NCBI RefSeq assembly: GCF_022953055.1
Contig: NZ_JALJEJ010000005.1
Span: 124,001 to 188,000 of the forward strand
Source of the DNA: Mucilaginibacter straminoryzae
Lineage (GTDB): Bacteria > Bacteroidota > Bacteroidia > Sphingobacteriales > Sphingobacteriaceae
Reading direction: 5' to 3'
Length of the DNA stretch: 64,000 nt
A program made the translations under genes and the position numbers. The notes under the pieces were generated by a model. The model was not told where the DNA came from. It saw only the letters and a program-made list of their open reading frames with translations, and did not search any database. Positions within the stretch are counted from its first letter, which is position 1. The number at the start of each line of letters is the position of its first letter. This document shows, one piece after another, positions 45,080 through 56,197 of this stretch.

Positions 45080-48000
45080 TTATGCTTCAACTGTTGTCGG
45101 CTGGTTACTTTTTATAATTGCTTTAATACCCCGAAGCGGTACAATTACCCAGGTTGGGCGATTGTTTAGTTCGTAGTTCAGTTCATACACTGCCTTTTGC
45201 AACAGGTAGGTTTGCATTAAAATCTGCAGATCTTCCTGCTCTTGCGGAACAATGTTTGAACCGCTTACCGTGTTTAAATAAGCCCGCATGAAATACCCGC
45301 TCATGTAATGGTACCATTGTTCTACGTATGGCAGCAGTTGGGTAATGTCTTCCTCGCGGATCTGGTTATCCAGGAACAGGCTTCCATAGGCGGCGTAGTG
45401 AAACGAACGCACCATACCGGCCACATCCCGTAGTGCAGAGAACTTCAATCTTCTTTCGCTGTAGCTGCGTGCGGGTTCGCCCTCGAAATCAAGGATCAGG
45501 AAGTCTTTACCGGTAAACAGCACCTGCCCCAGGTGGTAATCGCCATGAATGCGGATCTTCACTGTGTTGATCTTCTTGCTGTACACCTTCTTCATCACGT
45601 TCAGCACTTCATCGCGCATCGCCAGCACTTCTTCTGCTTCTTTGCGAACGTTCTCCGGTAGGTTTTTAATGTTCTTGCTGAGGTTAGAAAATGCCACCCT
45701 AACCAGCGAGGTAAGTGACGAGAATAACGAACGCTGGTAATGCAGCGAAAACTCCTCGGGGCGGAAAGCAGGCAGTTCAACCCCGGATGCCAGCGCCAGG
45801 TGCATTTCTCCCGTACGGATGCCCAACAAGCGGATCAGCTCTGCAACGGATGCTTCCAGTAGTTCTTTCAAATCATCGGGCGTTTGGTCGAAAGATACCG
45901 GAGCGATCAGCGTACCCAACTTATCCAGGCAGATGGACGAGGTATCGGTATGGGTCAGCAGTTTTTCGTTAAAGTCGTCCAGCCTGTCCAGCATATAGGC
46001 CCAGCCATCGCTGTTACTTTTCACCATCTCCTGCATCATCCCCAGCACCATGGTATCGCTACCGAAATGCCATTGGATAGAACCCACATATTCCGGCACG
46101 TGTTTAAAGCCGACCTTTGTAAGGAATTCGGTGATCTCCAGATCCGGGTTAATGGCGCGGTCTACCTTACGGTATATCTTCAGGTAATACTTGTTATCGT
46201 AAGTGATCGACGTATTGCTTTGCTCTGCAGATAACACCCTTGGCCGTGTACGCGGATATTCTTCGATATGGTGTTTCAGCTTACGGTTACCGTGAAACTC
46301 TATTTCGCTGTTGTTGCCATTACCTACAATGTGGTGCGTGCCCATATTGGTAATAATCGCCTGCTGCAGGTCAAGCCCGTAGATGGCATCGTACAATACG
46401 CCTTCTTCGCCTCCTAAATTCATCAATGCAATTACCGATTGAGGACAATTATCCTGGAGCTTGTAGTGGAACTGGCCTTTGCCAAAAGCTACCGGTAATT
46501 GATACAGATCCGGCAGTCCTTCGCGGTAGGAGGCCTCGATCAACAGAAAATGCCCTGTCCCTTCCTGCATGGGAACGGTAGCGTGGTCTACCAACCGCAC
46601 GCTTTCCAGACCGCGCGCTTTGCCGCCAAACCAGCGCAAACGCATCATGTAGTTTGGCAGGATATAGTTTTCCAGCAGTTCCTGGTTTTTACGCTCGAAC
46701 AGGTCGTGCCACTTATCAATCACGATGGTACGTAAACGGTTGTCGTTCTCCATTTCGGGATGAACTTTTTCCAGCAGGAAGGCCTGTGTAGCATAGGCAC
46801 CGAGGGTGAAGAAATAAGGTACGTCTTCGCGGATAGACGGAAATTTATTCCGGCTCATTACCTCAACCGGGATGTAGCCCTTATAATCCTGCATATCTAT
46901 TTCTGCCGCCTGCGTAAAGCGCGAAAGATTGGCGATGACCAGCATTACCTCGTCGCCATAGGTGCGGGTGAATGCCAATACTTTAGCGTTTTCAGTATGG
47001 ATGAATTTCAGATCGCCGCGACTGAAAGCTTTGTATTTCTTGCGTGTGCTGATCACCCTTTTCATCCACCATAGCAACGATGATGTATTCCGCGATTGCA
47101 GCTCCACATTCACTGATTCGTAATGATATTGCGGATCGAGGATTAGCGGCAGGTACAAACGTTGCGGGTTTGCTTCAGAAAACCCGGCGTTACGGTCAGA
47201 ATGCCACTGCATCGGCGTACGTACGCCATCACGGTCGCCCAGGTAAAAGTTATCGCCCATACCAATTTCATCGCCGTAATACAATACCGGTGTACCTGGA
47301 AGCGAGAACAGCAGTACGTTCAGCAATTCTATCTTTTTGCGGTTATTCTCCAACAGCGGTGCCAACCGGTGGCGGATACCCAGGTTGATCCTGGCCTTTG
47401 GGTCTTTCACGTATACACGGTACATGTAATCGCGCTCTTCATCGGTCACCATCTCAAGCGTCAGCTCGTCATGATTACGCAGGAAGATCGCCCACTGGCA
47501 GGTTTCAGGGATATCCGGCGTTTGCGCAAAAATATCAGTGATAGGATACCGGTCTTCCATCTGTAAGGCCATAAACATACGCGGCATCACCGGGAAGTGG
47601 TAATTCATCTGGCACTCGTCACCATCGCCAAAGTAAGCGGCAGAATCTTCGGGCCACATATTTGCTTCGGCAAGCAATAGTGTGCCGGGATATTTCCCGT
47701 CTACATAAGCGCGCAGTTTCTTCAGGAAGGCGTGGGTTTCGGGCAGGTTTTCGCAGTTGGTTCCCTCCCGCTCAAACAGGTAAGGTACAGCATCCAGACG
47801 GAAACCATCTACCCCCATTTTGCACCAGTAATCCATGATCCGGAAAACCTCCTGCTGTACCAGCGGACTATCATAATTCAGATCGGGCTGATGATGGAAA
47901 AAGCGGTGCCAGTAATATTGCTGCGCTACGGCGTCCCACGTCCAGTTTGAAGTTTCAAAATCCTGGAAGATAATGCGCGCGTCTTTGAATTGCTTCGGAT

Positions 48001-48421
48001 CATCTGTCCAGACATAGTAATTGCGTTTATCTGAACCTTTAGGCGACTTACGCGCACGCTGAAACCACGGGTGCTGGTCTGAAGTGTGGTTGATCACCAA
48101 CTCGGTAATTACCTTCAAACCGCGTTTGTGCGCCTCTTTCAGAAATTGCTTAAACTGCTTGATGTCCCCGTATGAAGGGTTAATGTTATAATAATCGGCA
48201 ATATCATAGCCGTCGTCACGTAACGGCGAAGGGTAAAAAGGCAACAGCCAGATGGCGGTTACGCCCAGGTCTTGCAGATAGTCCAGCTTCTCCATCAGCC
48301 CCTGGAAATCGCCTATGCCATCACCGTTGCCGTCGCGGAAGGCTTTGATATGTAACTCATATATAATGGCATCTTTATACCAGTGCAGGTTATCGTCTAT
48401 GTTGGTGGTTTGCTCAGCCAT
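45080..48421 (-). CDS. treS: Trehalose synthase fused to maltokinase
   Basis: Bifunctional cytosolic protein of 1113 residues. The N-terminal 550 residues are a GH13 trehalose synthase that isomerises trehalose and maltose: nucleophile D210 (FRLDAV), E252 (LLLAEANMW) and [11 protein letters not shown]. The C-terminal half (about 570-1105) is a maltokinase (Pep2/Mak) making maltose-1-phosphate from maltose and ATP, with the kinase-like motif HGDYHLGQ (H959, D961) and LDFEGEPA. Fusion couples the two steps that feed GlgE. The frame is continuous. The glgE stop lies 29 bases upstream. Confidence 0.95.
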   Translation of the reverse strand: MAEQTTNIDDNLHWYKDAIIYELHIKAFRDGNGDGIGDFQGLMEKLDYLQDLGVTAIWLLPFYPSPLRDDGYDIADYYNINPSYGDIKQFKQFLKEAHKRGLKVITELVINHTSDQHPWFQRARKSPKGSDKRNYYVWTDDPKQFKDARIIFQDFETSNWTWDAVAQQYYWHRFFHHQPDLNYDSPLVQQEVFRIMDYWCKMGVDGFRLDAVPYLFEREGTNCENLPETHAFLKKLRAYVDGKYPGTLLLAEANMWPEDSAAYFGDGDECQMNYHFPVMPRMFMALQMEDRYPITDIFAQTPDIPETCQWAIFLRNHDELTLEMVTDEERDYMYRVYVKDPKARINLGIRHRLAPLLENNRKKIELLNVLLFSLPGTPVLYYGDEIGMGDNFYLGDRDGVRTPMQWHSDRNAGFSEANPQRLYLPLILDPQYHYESVNVELQSRNTSSLLWWMKRVISTRKKYKAFSRGDLKFIHTENAKVLAFTRTYGDEVMLVIANLSRFTQAAEIDMQDYKGYIPVEVMSRNKFPSIREDVPYFFTLGAYATQAFLLEKVHPEMENDNRLRTIVIDKWHDLFERKNQELLENYILPNYMMRLRWFGGKARGLESVRLVDHATVPMQEGTGHFLLIEASYREGLPDLYQLPVAFGKGQFHYKLQDNCPQSVIALMNLGGEEGVLYDAIYGLDLQQAIITNMGTHHIVGNGNNSEIEFHGNRKLKHHIEEYPRTRPRVLSAEQSNTSITYDNKYYLKIYRKVDRAINPDLEITEFLTKVGFKHVPEYVGSIQWHFGSDTMVLGMMQEMVKSNSDGWAYMLDRLDDFNEKLLTHTDTSSICLDKLGTLIAPVSFDQTPDDLKELLEASVAELIRLLGIRTGEMHLALASGVELPAFRPEEFSLHYQRSLFSSLTSLVRVAFSNLSKNIKNLPENVRKEAEEVLAMRDEVLNVMKKVYSKKINTVKIRIHGDYHLGQVLFTGKDFLILDFEGEPARSYSERRLKFSALRDVAGMVRSFHYAAYGSLFLDNQIREEDITQLLPYVEQWYHYMSGYFMRAYLNTVSGSNIVPQEQEDLQILMQTYLLQKAVYELNYELNNRPTWVIVPLRGIKAIIKSNQPTTVEA

Positions 48422-48450
48422 AAATTCAGGTAGTGTTTTGGTTAAATTGG

Positions 48451-50400
48451 TTATTGTTCAACGCGAAAAACGTGTGCGGGCATTTGATAAGGATTAAGCT
48501 GAACGAAGTTCCAGGCACCTTGCCAAGTATAACGGTCGCCGCTCAGCAGGTCGTGTACCTGGTACGGGCGGTCAGGGTCTATCCCAAGCTTATCTAAGGG
48601 CAGGTTGACGTGCCCGCCCTGGGTGTTAAAAACATCCAGGTTTACGGCCATAATCATGGTATTGCCCCGCTCCTCGTCGCGTTTACCGTAGCAGATCAGC
48701 TGGTAATTCGTGGTATCGGCAAATTCTATATTCCAGGTACTTTGCAGCGCTGGATTTTGCTTGCGGATGCGGTTCAGTCTGGTCATCACTTCGGCGGTAC
48801 GGGTGTATTTATGCCAGTCCCAATGCTTTATCTCGTATTTCTCGTTGTCTACGTATTCTTCTTTTTTGCCGTGAGGCGTGTTCAGCCCAAGTTCGTAAAC
48901 CGGTCCGTATAAGCCGTAGTTAGAAGATAGGGTCGCCGCCAAGATGAGGCGCATAATGTGGGCATTCTCCCCGCCGTAGGTTAGGATCGGCGGCAGGATG
49001 TCCGGCGTGTTAGGCCAGAAGTTCGGACGGTAATACCAGCGCATTTCTGTACGGGTAAGCTCGTGCATGTATTCCTGCAGCTCATACTTGGTATTTCGCC
49101 AGGTAAAGTAGGTGTACGACTGGTTGAAGCCAGCCTTTCCCAAACGCTCCATTACCCGCGGACGGGTAAACGCTTCAGCCAGGAACAACACTTCGGGATG
49201 ATTTTGCCGTACCTCGCCGATCATCCATTGCCAGAAAGCAAATGCCTTGGTGTGTGGGTTGTCGATACGGAAAATAGTGATACCCGCTGCTATCCAGTAC
49301 TCGATCACGCTCTTCAGTTCCTGCCACAGGTTCTCCCAGTCGTCTGTTTCGAAGTTGAAGGGCAGAATATCCTCATATTTCTTGGGTGGGTTTTCTGCGT
49401 ATTGTACCGTACCATCGGGCCGCCATTTAAACCATTGCGGGTGCTCCTTTACGTAAGGATGGTCCGGCGCACATTGGTAAGCAATGTCCATCGCTATCTC
49501 GATGTTGTACTTCTTCACTTCTGCTACCAGCGCCTTAAAATCATCCAGTGTGCCTAATTCGGGGTGAATGGCTTTGTGACCGCCCAGTCTGTTGCCAATA
49601 GCCCAGGGCGAACCGGGATCGTCCGGACCGGCAGTGAGCGAGTTATTTTTACCCTTGCGGTTCTTTTCGCCGATGGGATGGATGGGTGGAAAATACAATA
49701 CATCGAAACCCATGTGTGCTACACGGGGCAACAAGCGGGTGACATCTTTGAAGGTACCATGTCGGCCCTCCTGCTCGGATGTTGAACGTGGAAATAATTC
49801 GTACCAGGTACTATAAGCAGCCTTCTTACGCTCGATTTCTATGCGGTAGGTAGCCGGATAAACTGTAATCATATCCGGATGACGGTACGCATACATCAAT
49901 GCAGCTACCTGGTCACTTAAGGCCAGCGTTACCGTTTGCAATGGCGTCACATCTTTCTTAAACGCTGAGGTAACATCCAGCAAAGCTTCTTTATCTTTCG
50001 GACTGATGGCAGCCGCATCTTCCAATAATTCGATACCAATTTGAATCTCGACGGCCACATCCTGCCCCGCCTCGAATTTCTTTTTCAAGCCTTTTTTCCA
50101 GGTGGTGTAATGATCTTCCCAGGCTTCAATCCTAAACTCGAAAAAGCCGAGTTTCTCTGCCTGGAAAGTAGCCTCCCAATAATCATTGATCACAAATTGC
50201 ATGGGCAGCTCGGCCCACTCCGTTTCGGATTCGTGCTTGATATAGGCATTTGCGGCTACCTCGTCATGCCCGTCGCCGAAGATGCTGGCAGATATTTTCA
50301 GCCGTTCGCCCAGGACGGCTTTCGCCGGAAAAAGACCGTCTTCAACACGGGGATTAACATCAGTAATTATCACCCTTTGCTTTCCGCCCGAACTGATCAT
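48451..50400 (-). CDS. glgE: Alpha-1,4-glucan:maltose-1-phosphate maltosyltransferase
   Basis: Transfers maltosyl units from maltose-1-phosphate to the growing alpha-1,4-glucan. 649 residues of subfamily GH13_3. The N-terminal domain (1-110, [16 protein letters not shown]) is followed by a helical insert and the catalytic barrel: nucleophile D380 (FRIDNPHTK) and acid/base E409 (FLAEAF), 29 residues apart as in the Streptomyces enzyme. [17 protein letters not shown] is a GlgE signature. First gene of the three-gene minus-strand operon; a small inverted repeat lies 40-60 bases upstream of the start. Confidence 0.96.
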   Translation of the reverse strand: MISSGGKQRVIITDVNPRVEDGLFPAKAVLGERLKISASIFGDGHDEVAANAYIKHESETEWAELPMQFVINDYWEATFQAEKLGFFEFRIEAWEDHYTTWKKGLKKKFEAGQDVAVEIQIGIELLEDAAAISPKDKEALLDVTSAFKKDVTPLQTVTLALSDQVAALMYAYRHPDMITVYPATYRIEIERKKAAYSTWYELFPRSTSEQEGRHGTFKDVTRLLPRVAHMGFDVLYFPPIHPIGEKNRKGKNNSLTAGPDDPGSPWAIGNRLGGHKAIHPELGTLDDFKALVAEVKKYNIEIAMDIAYQCAPDHPYVKEHPQWFKWRPDGTVQYAENPPKKYEDILPFNFETDDWENLWQELKSVIEYWIAAGITIFRIDNPHTKAFAFWQWMIGEVRQNHPEVLFLAEAFTRPRVMERLGKAGFNQSYTYFTWRNTKYELQEYMHELTRTEMRWYYRPNFWPNTPDILPPILTYGGENAHIMRLILAATLSSNYGLYGPVYELGLNTPHGKKEEYVDNEKYEIKHWDWHKYTRTAEVMTRLNRIRKQNPALQSTWNIEFADTTNYQLICYGKRDEERGNTMIMAVNLDVFNTQGGHVNLPLDKLGIDPDRPYQVHDLLSGDRYTWQGAWNFVQLNPYQMPAHVFRVEQ

Positions 50401-50811
50401 ATTTTTAAGCTGCTTTAAAATTTAGATTAATAGTTAAATAGCATTCTTCAAAATGCTAACCAACAGCTTTTCCAAAAGTTTACTTTTGGTTAAAATAGCG
50501 GCAATGAAAATTTGTAAAACAAAGGCAATAAGAGGGGTTGAAATTAATCGATCTTAATTAAAAAGATAATAACTTCGTTGGTTAATATGAGTTTGTGATA
50601 GAAATTCGACCTCATTTTCACAAACGACGTTTGAAAAAGCATTCAGAGGAGAGATTCCTTTAGAAGCTTTATCCAGCTTATATCAGAAGATTACTCTTTC
50701 GCACAATCGCACATTCCTACCCTTTGCTGTTTTGAAATGACAGCATGGATAATAATTCTTATCTCAACTCAAGTTAATCAACGAACGAACGGGGAGAAAA
50801 AAGATGGTTGA
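50401..50811. other. Intergenic region upstream of glgE
   Basis: About 410 AT-rich bases between the epimerase 3' end and glgE, holding the glgE promoter region. The inverted repeat TAGCATT (50439-50445) / AATGCTA (50452-50458) lies close to the start. Nothing else recognised. Confidence 0.6.
50439..50458. promoter_or_regulatory. Candidate operator upstream of glgE
   Basis: TAGCATT and AATGCTA, perfect 7-bp arms with 6-base spacer, centred about 48 bases before the glgE ATG. Regulator unknown. Confidence 0.3.
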
Positions 50812-51654
50812 TTAATCTTCAAGAAGTTTTTCGAAGGTATACTTTGGCGAATAACCCAGCAGCTTTTTAGCTTTATCGTAATTGTAAACCCGGTCTATAC
50901 TTGCCGGAAACGTCCAGTTTCGCTTGGCATAAATCGCTTCCGCCTGCGGATAATATGTTAAGATCACTTCGCGCGGATCAGTCTTCAACTTTACCAGATC
51001 TTGCTTACCAAATGGGCTGCTGCTGGCGATGTTGAATACCTCGAAATCTGCGAATGTTTTATTTAAGGCTAAGTACAAGGCCTCTGCCCCGTCGCGTTCG
51101 TCGAGGCCGCGGTATAGGCGGTGATTGGCTTCCAGATTCGGATTTTCAGGCAAAAAACGCCCGACCCGATATACCGAGGTTTGCAAACCTTCTTTGTAGA
51201 AAAAGTCGCGGCATAGTTCTTCAGCGGTTTGCTTACTGATGTCGTAAATATCGCGGGGCCTTGCAGGTAATTGTTCATCCACCCAAACAGCTTGGGTATC
51301 GTCCACCATTGAATCGCCGTAGATAGAAGTGGTGCTGATGTAGAGAAATTTTTGAACCCGGTTAGCAACAGCTGCATTTAACAGATTGAGCGTACCATAA
51401 ACATTGGTATCTAAAAAGTCTTCACGGGGATAATTCAAATCAAAGTGCTTCCCGTGAACTGCGGCTGTATGAATGATTGCGTCAATGCCAAGGCAGATTT
51501 CCGAAACCATCTTTTTATCCCGGATATCTAAAAGTACGTGGGTGGTGGGGCTTTCAATCACATCGGCACCGAGAACACCGATACCTGCTGATAATAACTT
51601 TTGAACAATCGCTTTACCCAGCTTGCCCGCCGAGCCGGTGACCAATACTTTCAT
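50812..51654 (-). CDS. NAD-dependent epimerase/dehydratase family protein
   Basis: Extended-SDR protein of 280 residues. Cofactor loop TGSAGKLGKAIV (7-18), DIRD after strand 3, AAVHGKHFD, then STTSIYGDS with Y(P)RDIYDISKQTAEE providing the Y-xxx-K pair. The N-terminal half matches UDP-sugar epimerases and dehydratases; the substrate cannot be assigned. It is transcribed alone towards glgE, which lies on the same strand 411 bases further on. Confidence 0.88.
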   Translation of the reverse strand: MKVLVTGSAGKLGKAIVQKLLSAGIGVLGADVIESPTTHVLLDIRDKKMVSEICLGIDAIIHTAAVHGKHFDLNYPREDFLDTNVYGTLNLLNAAVANRVQKFLYISTTSIYGDSMVDDTQAVWVDEQLPARPRDIYDISKQTAEELCRDFFYKEGLQTSVYRVGRFLPENPNLEANHRLYRGLDERDGAEALYLALNKTFADFEVFNIASSSPFGKQDLVKLKTDPREVILTYYPQAEAIYAKRNWTFPASIDRVYNYDKAKKLLGYSPKYTFEKLLED

Positions 51655-52256
51655 CTTTATAAATTACCCAAAGGTAGCTAAATAAGCTTCCTCTGCATTT
51701 TCTGGTTCAAGCCGGGATGCGATCTACATAGTTGGGCAGCTTATGCTACAGATGTTCGGATAAAGCTCTACCAAGCTTGTGTTATCTAAAATTCACGCAA
51801 ACAGGTTGTGAATAAGTGTTATGAAAACAGTTATTAATTATTAAAATTTATGGCTTGTTTAAAAGTCGTTATTTTAGCAGTTAGGTGTGATTAAACGCAC
51901 ATATATGCATTGAAATTATAAATATTTAATCAGTTAAGTAGCGATTTGCGCAGAGGAGATAAAAATTTAAACATAATTTAAACAATATAAATCATTCAAG
52001 CATCTTTTAATACCCCTATTTAACATGATCTTTTTTTACTCCCACTTCTGTAATCTACCCGTCATTCAATAAGCATATTATGCGAATGTATACTTCGTGT
52101 TAAGCTTATAAATCTTAATAAAAACTTCATAATCAATCCGTAATTTGTAACCAAAATGTTACAATTAAGCACGTTTTAATCTTTGCTAAAGGGGGAATTA
52201 GCAAGGCCGACGAAATATTAATTGACTTATTAAATAAACGCTCAACTTACTTTACA
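51655..52256. other. Long AT-rich control region of asnB
   Basis: About 600 bases, strongly AT-rich, between the divergent epimerase and asnB genes. TTGTAAC (52145-52151) and GTTACAA (52158-52164) form a perfect dyad, and a -7-like word TAATCTTTG lies at 52177-52185, about 70 bases before the asnB start. A long 5' leader is possible; no known riboswitch was recognised. Confidence 0.55.
52145..52164. promoter_or_regulatory. Candidate operator in the asnB control region
   Basis: TTGTAAC and GTTACAA, perfect 7-bp arms around CAAAAT, about 13 bases upstream of a -7-like word. It would overlap the RNA polymerase -33 region. Confidence 0.4.
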
Positions 52257-54044
52257 ATGTGCAGAATTGCCGGTATTATTTCTTCTTCACAACAACCCAA
52301 CGTTAATTCGAAGAAAGTTAAAGCCATGTGCGACCTATTAGCGCATGGCGGACCTGACGATGAAGGTCTGTTCGCTGATCCGGATGAAAAAATAGTCCTG
52401 GGACACCGTCGGCTTTCCATTATGGACCTATCCGCAAACGGCCATCAGCCCATGTCCGATCAGCAGCAAAAAATATGGATGGTATTTAACGGCGAGATCT
52501 ATAATTTTCAGGAACTTAAAGAAGAATTGGTTGCGTATGGTGCTACCTTCCATTCACAGACAGATACCGAGGTAATTATCGCCGCTTATGCACAATGGGG
52601 TACTGCTGCTTTTTCAAAGTTGCGCGGCATATTTGCTTTTGCGCTTTATGATTCGGTCAAAAACATCACGCTGCTGGTAAGAGACAGCTATGGCGTAAAA
52701 CCGCTCTACTATCACATACAAAATAACCAGCTGAGCTTTGCTTCTGAGGTAAAGCCGTTGGGGAAGGTAAATGATATACCAACAGACCCAAACTGGAAAA
52801 TTCGCTTCTTAGCTTACGGGTACGTTCCCGAACCTTTTACAACGCTAAAAGGCGTATATAACATTCCTAAGGGAAGTTATATGTGCTGGGATAACCAGAC
52901 AGGCAAGTACACTATTGAAAGATATCACCTATCGTTTAAACAGCATACTAAAATTACTGATCTACGCATAGCTGAAGAGGCCGTTAGAACTGCGCTGGGT
53001 AAAGCGGTAAAACGCCAGCTGATGGCGGATGCACCTATTGGGGTATTTTTAAGCGGCGGTATTGATTCAAGCATATTAACGCTGTTGGCAAACGAGGTAA
53101 ATAACAGCTTATTAAAAACTGTATCCATTTACTTTAGCGAAAAAACCTACGACGAGTACAGTTTCCAGGCCCTGATTAATCAGAAAGTAAAATGTGAACA
53201 GTACACCCATTTGATAAACCAAAAAGACCTGGACGATTATCTGCCCCAGATCTTAGAAGACATGGACATGCCTACAACTGATGGCATCAATGCGTGGTTT
53301 ATCAGCAAGTACGCAAGTGAAGCAGGGCTGAAAGCCGTTCTTTCGGGTTTAGGCGCCGACGAGCTTTTCGGCGGCTATCCGTCTTTTGAGCGGATCGGGT
53401 TTTTAAAGGGCTTGAAAAAGGTTCCCAATGCGATACTTAGGGCCGGTGCTAATTTCGCTGATGAAAAGTTCAGAAAACTTAGCTATGTAAAATACGATCA
53501 CCCGGTGGCAAACTACCTTTTCCTGAGGGGGAATTATTCTCCGGAGGAAATAGCAGGCATTTTAAATACCACGGCCGTACACGTTATCGAAGTACTTTTA
53601 GATGAGCATACTAACTACTCGTCTAAACAGTTTGAAAAAACTGACGCATCATGGTATGAGATGAACATGTACATGCAAAACCAGTTGTTAAAAAATTCGG
53701 ACGTGATGGGGATGAGACATGCCCTGGAGATACGTGTTCCGTTTTTGGATGAAGATTTTGTAGAAACTGTACAAAATATCGTGCCCGACGTCCGGTTCCA
53801 GAATCAATTACCGAAAAAGCTACTGGTAGATTCTTTTAAAGACATACTGCCCAGAGAGATTTGGGACAGGCCAAAAATGGGATTCACCTTCCCCCTACAA
53901 GAGTGGATGCGAAAAAACCCGATGATTACAGATCCCGCCTTGTATAAAAACAAACAAGCCCGCAAAGCGCTCGATCTGTTCAACAAAGGGCAGGTACATT
54001 GGGGTAAATTGTACGCCTTGTACCAGGTACAATATTATCAGTAA
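52257..54044 (+). CDS. asnB: Asparagine synthase (glutamine-hydrolysing)
   Basis: Makes asparagine, or an amide on another substrate, from glutamine and ATP. 595 residues. C2 after Met is the N-terminal nucleophile of the glutaminase domain (MCRIAGI), with LAHGGPDDEG, HRRLSIMDLS and VFNGEIYNFQEL. The synthetase domain carries the pyrophosphate loop GVFLSGGIDSSIL (near residue 265) and GLGADELFGGY. It lies alone with a long control region, and could be an exopolysaccharide-type AsnB homologue, since such paralogues exist, but nothing local shows that. Confidence 0.92.
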   Translation: MCRIAGIISSSQQPNVNSKKVKAMCDLLAHGGPDDEGLFADPDEKIVLGHRRLSIMDLSANGHQPMSDQQQKIWMVFNGEIYNFQELKEELVAYGATFHSQTDTEVIIAAYAQWGTAAFSKLRGIFAFALYDSVKNITLLVRDSYGVKPLYYHIQNNQLSFASEVKPLGKVNDIPTDPNWKIRFLAYGYVPEPFTTLKGVYNIPKGSYMCWDNQTGKYTIERYHLSFKQHTKITDLRIAEEAVRTALGKAVKRQLMADAPIGVFLSGGIDSSILTLLANEVNNSLLKTVSIYFSEKTYDEYSFQALINQKVKCEQYTHLINQKDLDDYLPQILEDMDMPTTDGINAWFISKYASEAGLKAVLSGLGADELFGGYPSFERIGFLKGLKKVPNAILRAGANFADEKFRKLSYVKYDHPVANYLFLRGNYSPEEIAGILNTTAVHVIEVLLDEHTNYSSKQFEKTDASWYEMNMYMQNQLLKNSDVMGMRHALEIRVPFLDEDFVETVQNIVPDVRFQNQLPKKLLVDSFKDILPREIWDRPKMGFTFPLQEWMRKNPMITDPALYKNKQARKALDLFNKGQVHWGKLYALYQVQYYQ

Positions 54045-54074
54045 GCGTTACTGATTGCTTCCCGGAAAACAAAT

Positions 54075-54116
54075 AGCGCCAGAGGATGATTAATATCGCT
54101 CTGGCGCTTTATTTTT
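54075..54116 (+). terminator. Intrinsic terminator of asnB
   Basis: AGCGCCAGAG (54075-54084) and CTCTGGCGCT (54099-54108) are perfect 10-bp arms followed by TTATTTTT. It may also serve the convergent comA. Confidence 0.85.
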
Positions 54117-54152
54117 AAAAGCTATTACCGGTGGAAATTTCCGGCTATGCTA

Positions 54153-54914
54153 TTATTGATTCAAAAAATGATCGAACGTATCACTGCGGATGCCCAGACG
54201 TAGCGTTTCCAGCGGGATCAGGTCGGCAGGTGCAATGTTGCCCAGGTTGACATTGGCGCCAAGTAATTTAATAAACCAAACCTGCTGCGCTTTTTGCGGC
54301 GCTTCCCAGATAATACTATCCTGTGGGATTTTGGTCAGGATTTCGTCCACCAGCCCCTGGCGTACCTCGCCCGAGTCGCGATAGATGCCCACGTTGCCGC
54401 TTTCGCGCGCTTCAGCAATCACCTTCCAAGATCCGGCCTGTAATTCTGCTTCCATCAGCTGGATCCATTTATAAGGTGCAAATATCTTCTGCACATCTTT
54501 AGATCCTACTTCAGAGATCACCGTCACCATTTTGCTCAGCTTATAAATGTATTCGCATTTCTGGTCCTGCGGAATGGTGATCGAACCGTCTGATACTTCT
54601 GCGTGCTGCATCCCATAGCGTTCCAACGTTCGGCAGTACTCATCATATTGTCCGCGGATGATAAAGGCTTCGAAAAGCGTTCCGCCAAAGTATACCGGGA
54701 TTCCGGCATCGCGGTAAAGCTTTAGCTTTTCATTAAGGTTAGGCGTAACATATGATGTTGCCCAGCCTAATTTAACAATGTCTGTATACTCGCCGCAAAC
54801 CTCAATAAAGTCTTCAACCTGGCGTAAGCTGAGCCCTTTATCCATCATCATGGTCATGCCGCTTGTTCTTGGCTTTGCAGTTCTTTCTGGCAGATTGTTT
54901 AAATGATAATTCAT
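54153..54914 (-). CDS. comA: Phosphosulfolactate synthase
   Basis: Adds sulfite to phosphoenolpyruvate to give (2R)-phospho-3-sulfolactate. 253 residues, normal length. Family motifs: TAKPRTSGMTMMMDKGLSL, FIEVCGEYTDIVKLGWATS, GIPVYFGGTLFEAF and AEVSDGSI followed by VISEVGSKD; the barrel's substrate and metal residues lie in these loops. The phosphatase for the product, ComB, is encoded at 11835-12569. No sulfolactate dehydrogenase (ComC) is in the window. The protein is transcribed alone, convergent with asnB. Confidence 0.93.
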   Translation of the reverse strand: MNYHLNNLPERTAKPRTSGMTMMMDKGLSLRQVEDFIEVCGEYTDIVKLGWATSYVTPNLNEKLKLYRDAGIPVYFGGTLFEAFIIRGQYDEYCRTLERYGMQHAEVSDGSITIPQDQKCEYIYKLSKMVTVISEVGSKDVQKIFAPYKWIQLMEAELQAGSWKVIAEARESGNVGIYRDSGEVRQGLVDEILTKIPQDSIIWEAPQKAQQVWFIKLLGANVNLGNIAPADLIPLETLRLGIRSDTFDHFLNQ

Positions 54915-55093
54915 TGTTAAATTAAAGTTATAACCTATAACAAAAAGTATTAACGCGTCAAATATGAGGATATTTTCATAGAGTTATGCTTTGATATAGA
55001 AATTTGACAATTAAAATTATACTGCCTGCAGCGCATTATTTCAAACAATATAGGTCTTAAACGCTTCAATAGGTGATACCCCTCCCTTTGTTT

Positions 55094-56164
55094 ATGAACA
55101 TACGACAGAACAAGAGAGAAAATAAGGAAGATAATTACAGCTACGTAGAAAAAGTGTGGATTGCGGCAGGAAGTGTCGCCCTGCTGGCCATCCTGATCTT
55201 GATTGTCAGGGTAGCATTTAACGTACTGCTGATGGTAGTAGCTGGCAGCCTGATTGCCGTTTACTTTCACGGCCTGGCAGATGCCATTTGCCGGTGGACC
55301 AATTGGCGCAGGGGCATCTGTATGCTGATCTCCGTACTGGGGACTTTTATAATCGCCGGTTTGCTCTTCTGGTTTATGGGCAGCAGGATCCAGCAGCAGG
55401 TGAGCACGTTAAGCCAGGATTTCCCAACGCTGTTGGATAAATTGGAACAACAGGTGCGCAGCTACCCGTTGGGCGACCGCATGCTGAACAATTTCTCTGG
55501 CGATAATATGCAGAAGGTGACCACTACCGTGCAGAAGTTTTTCCGTACCAGTTTTGGTGTGATCGGCGATATGTATATCATCATGTTCCTGGGTATATTT
55601 TTCACCATTCAGCCAGATCTTTATAAAAAAGGAATCGTTAGGCTGATCCCCAGAAGAGGGCAGCAGAAAGCACGTGACGTGCTGGACAGGCTGAGTTTTG
55701 TATTAAAGGGCTGGCTGAAAGGAATGATGGTAGCAATGGTGCTGATCGGTGTGCTGACGTTCGTCGGGCTTACGATTATTGGCATACCGATGGCTTTGGC
55801 TTTGGCGGTAATTGCAGGCCTGCTGAACTTCATTCCCAACTTTGGTCCGCTGATGGCGATGGCCCCGGCGGTACTGCTTGGGTTGGTGGACAGCACGCAA
55901 ATCGCAATCATCGTGGCCGCACTTTATATCCTGATCCAGACGCTGGAAAGTAATATCATCACCCCTACTATTCAACGGCGTATGATTGATCTGCCACCGG
56001 CCTTGCTGATCATCGGGCAGGTGATGATGGGCGCGCTTTCCGGTGCGTTGGGTATTATCCTCGCTACGCCGCTTTTAGCAATTACCATGACCTTGGTGAA
56101 CGAATTGTATATAAAGCCGAACGAGGAAGCAGAGGAACTGATTATAACAGAAAAGCCGGACTGA
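55094..56164 (+). CDS. AI-2E family transporter (putative permease)
   Basis: Inner-membrane protein of about 356 residues from the ATG at 55094; the frame is open to a GTG at 55073 but the ATG is the better start. Hydrophobic helices at about 17-70 (two), 75-100, 150-180, 205-300 (four) and 315-340. Family motifs: GVLTFVGLTIIGIP-like helix, LNFIPNFGPLMAMAPAV and IQTLESNIITPTIQ. Members export varied substrates, including AI-2 and sodium, so the substrate is open. Its stop codon is inside a terminator stem. Confidence 0.9.
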   Translation: MNIRQNKRENKEDNYSYVEKVWIAAGSVALLAILILIVRVAFNVLLMVVAGSLIAVYFHGLADAICRWTNWRRGICMLISVLGTFIIAGLLFWFMGSRIQQQVSTLSQDFPTLLDKLEQQVRSYPLGDRMLNNFSGDNMQKVTTTVQKFFRTSFGVIGDMYIIMFLGIFFTIQPDLYKKGIVRLIPRRGQQKARDVLDRLSFVLKGWLKGMMVAMVLIGVLTFVGLTIIGIPMALALAVIAGLLNFIPNFGPLMAMAPAVLLGLVDSTQIAIIVAALYILIQTLESNIITPTIQRRMIDLPPALLIIGQVMMGALSGALGIILATPLLAITMTLVNELYIKPNEEAEELIITEKPD

Positions 56165-56178
56165 TGTAGCCCGGCTTT
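56152..56178 (+). terminator. Terminator overlapping the AI-2E stop codon
   Basis: AAAGCCGG (56152-56159) and CCGGCTTT (56171-56178) are perfect arms, with the TGA stop (56162-56164) in the loop. Weak T run. It probably acts also for the convergent TPR gene. Confidence 0.6.
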
Positions 56179-56197
56179 CATATTGACTCTGTGTTTA

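Noticed and set aside
45549..47950. Plus-strand open frames across the treS fusion
   Set aside because: Antisense to long GH13 and kinase coding sequence, with rare-residue composition typical of shadow frames.
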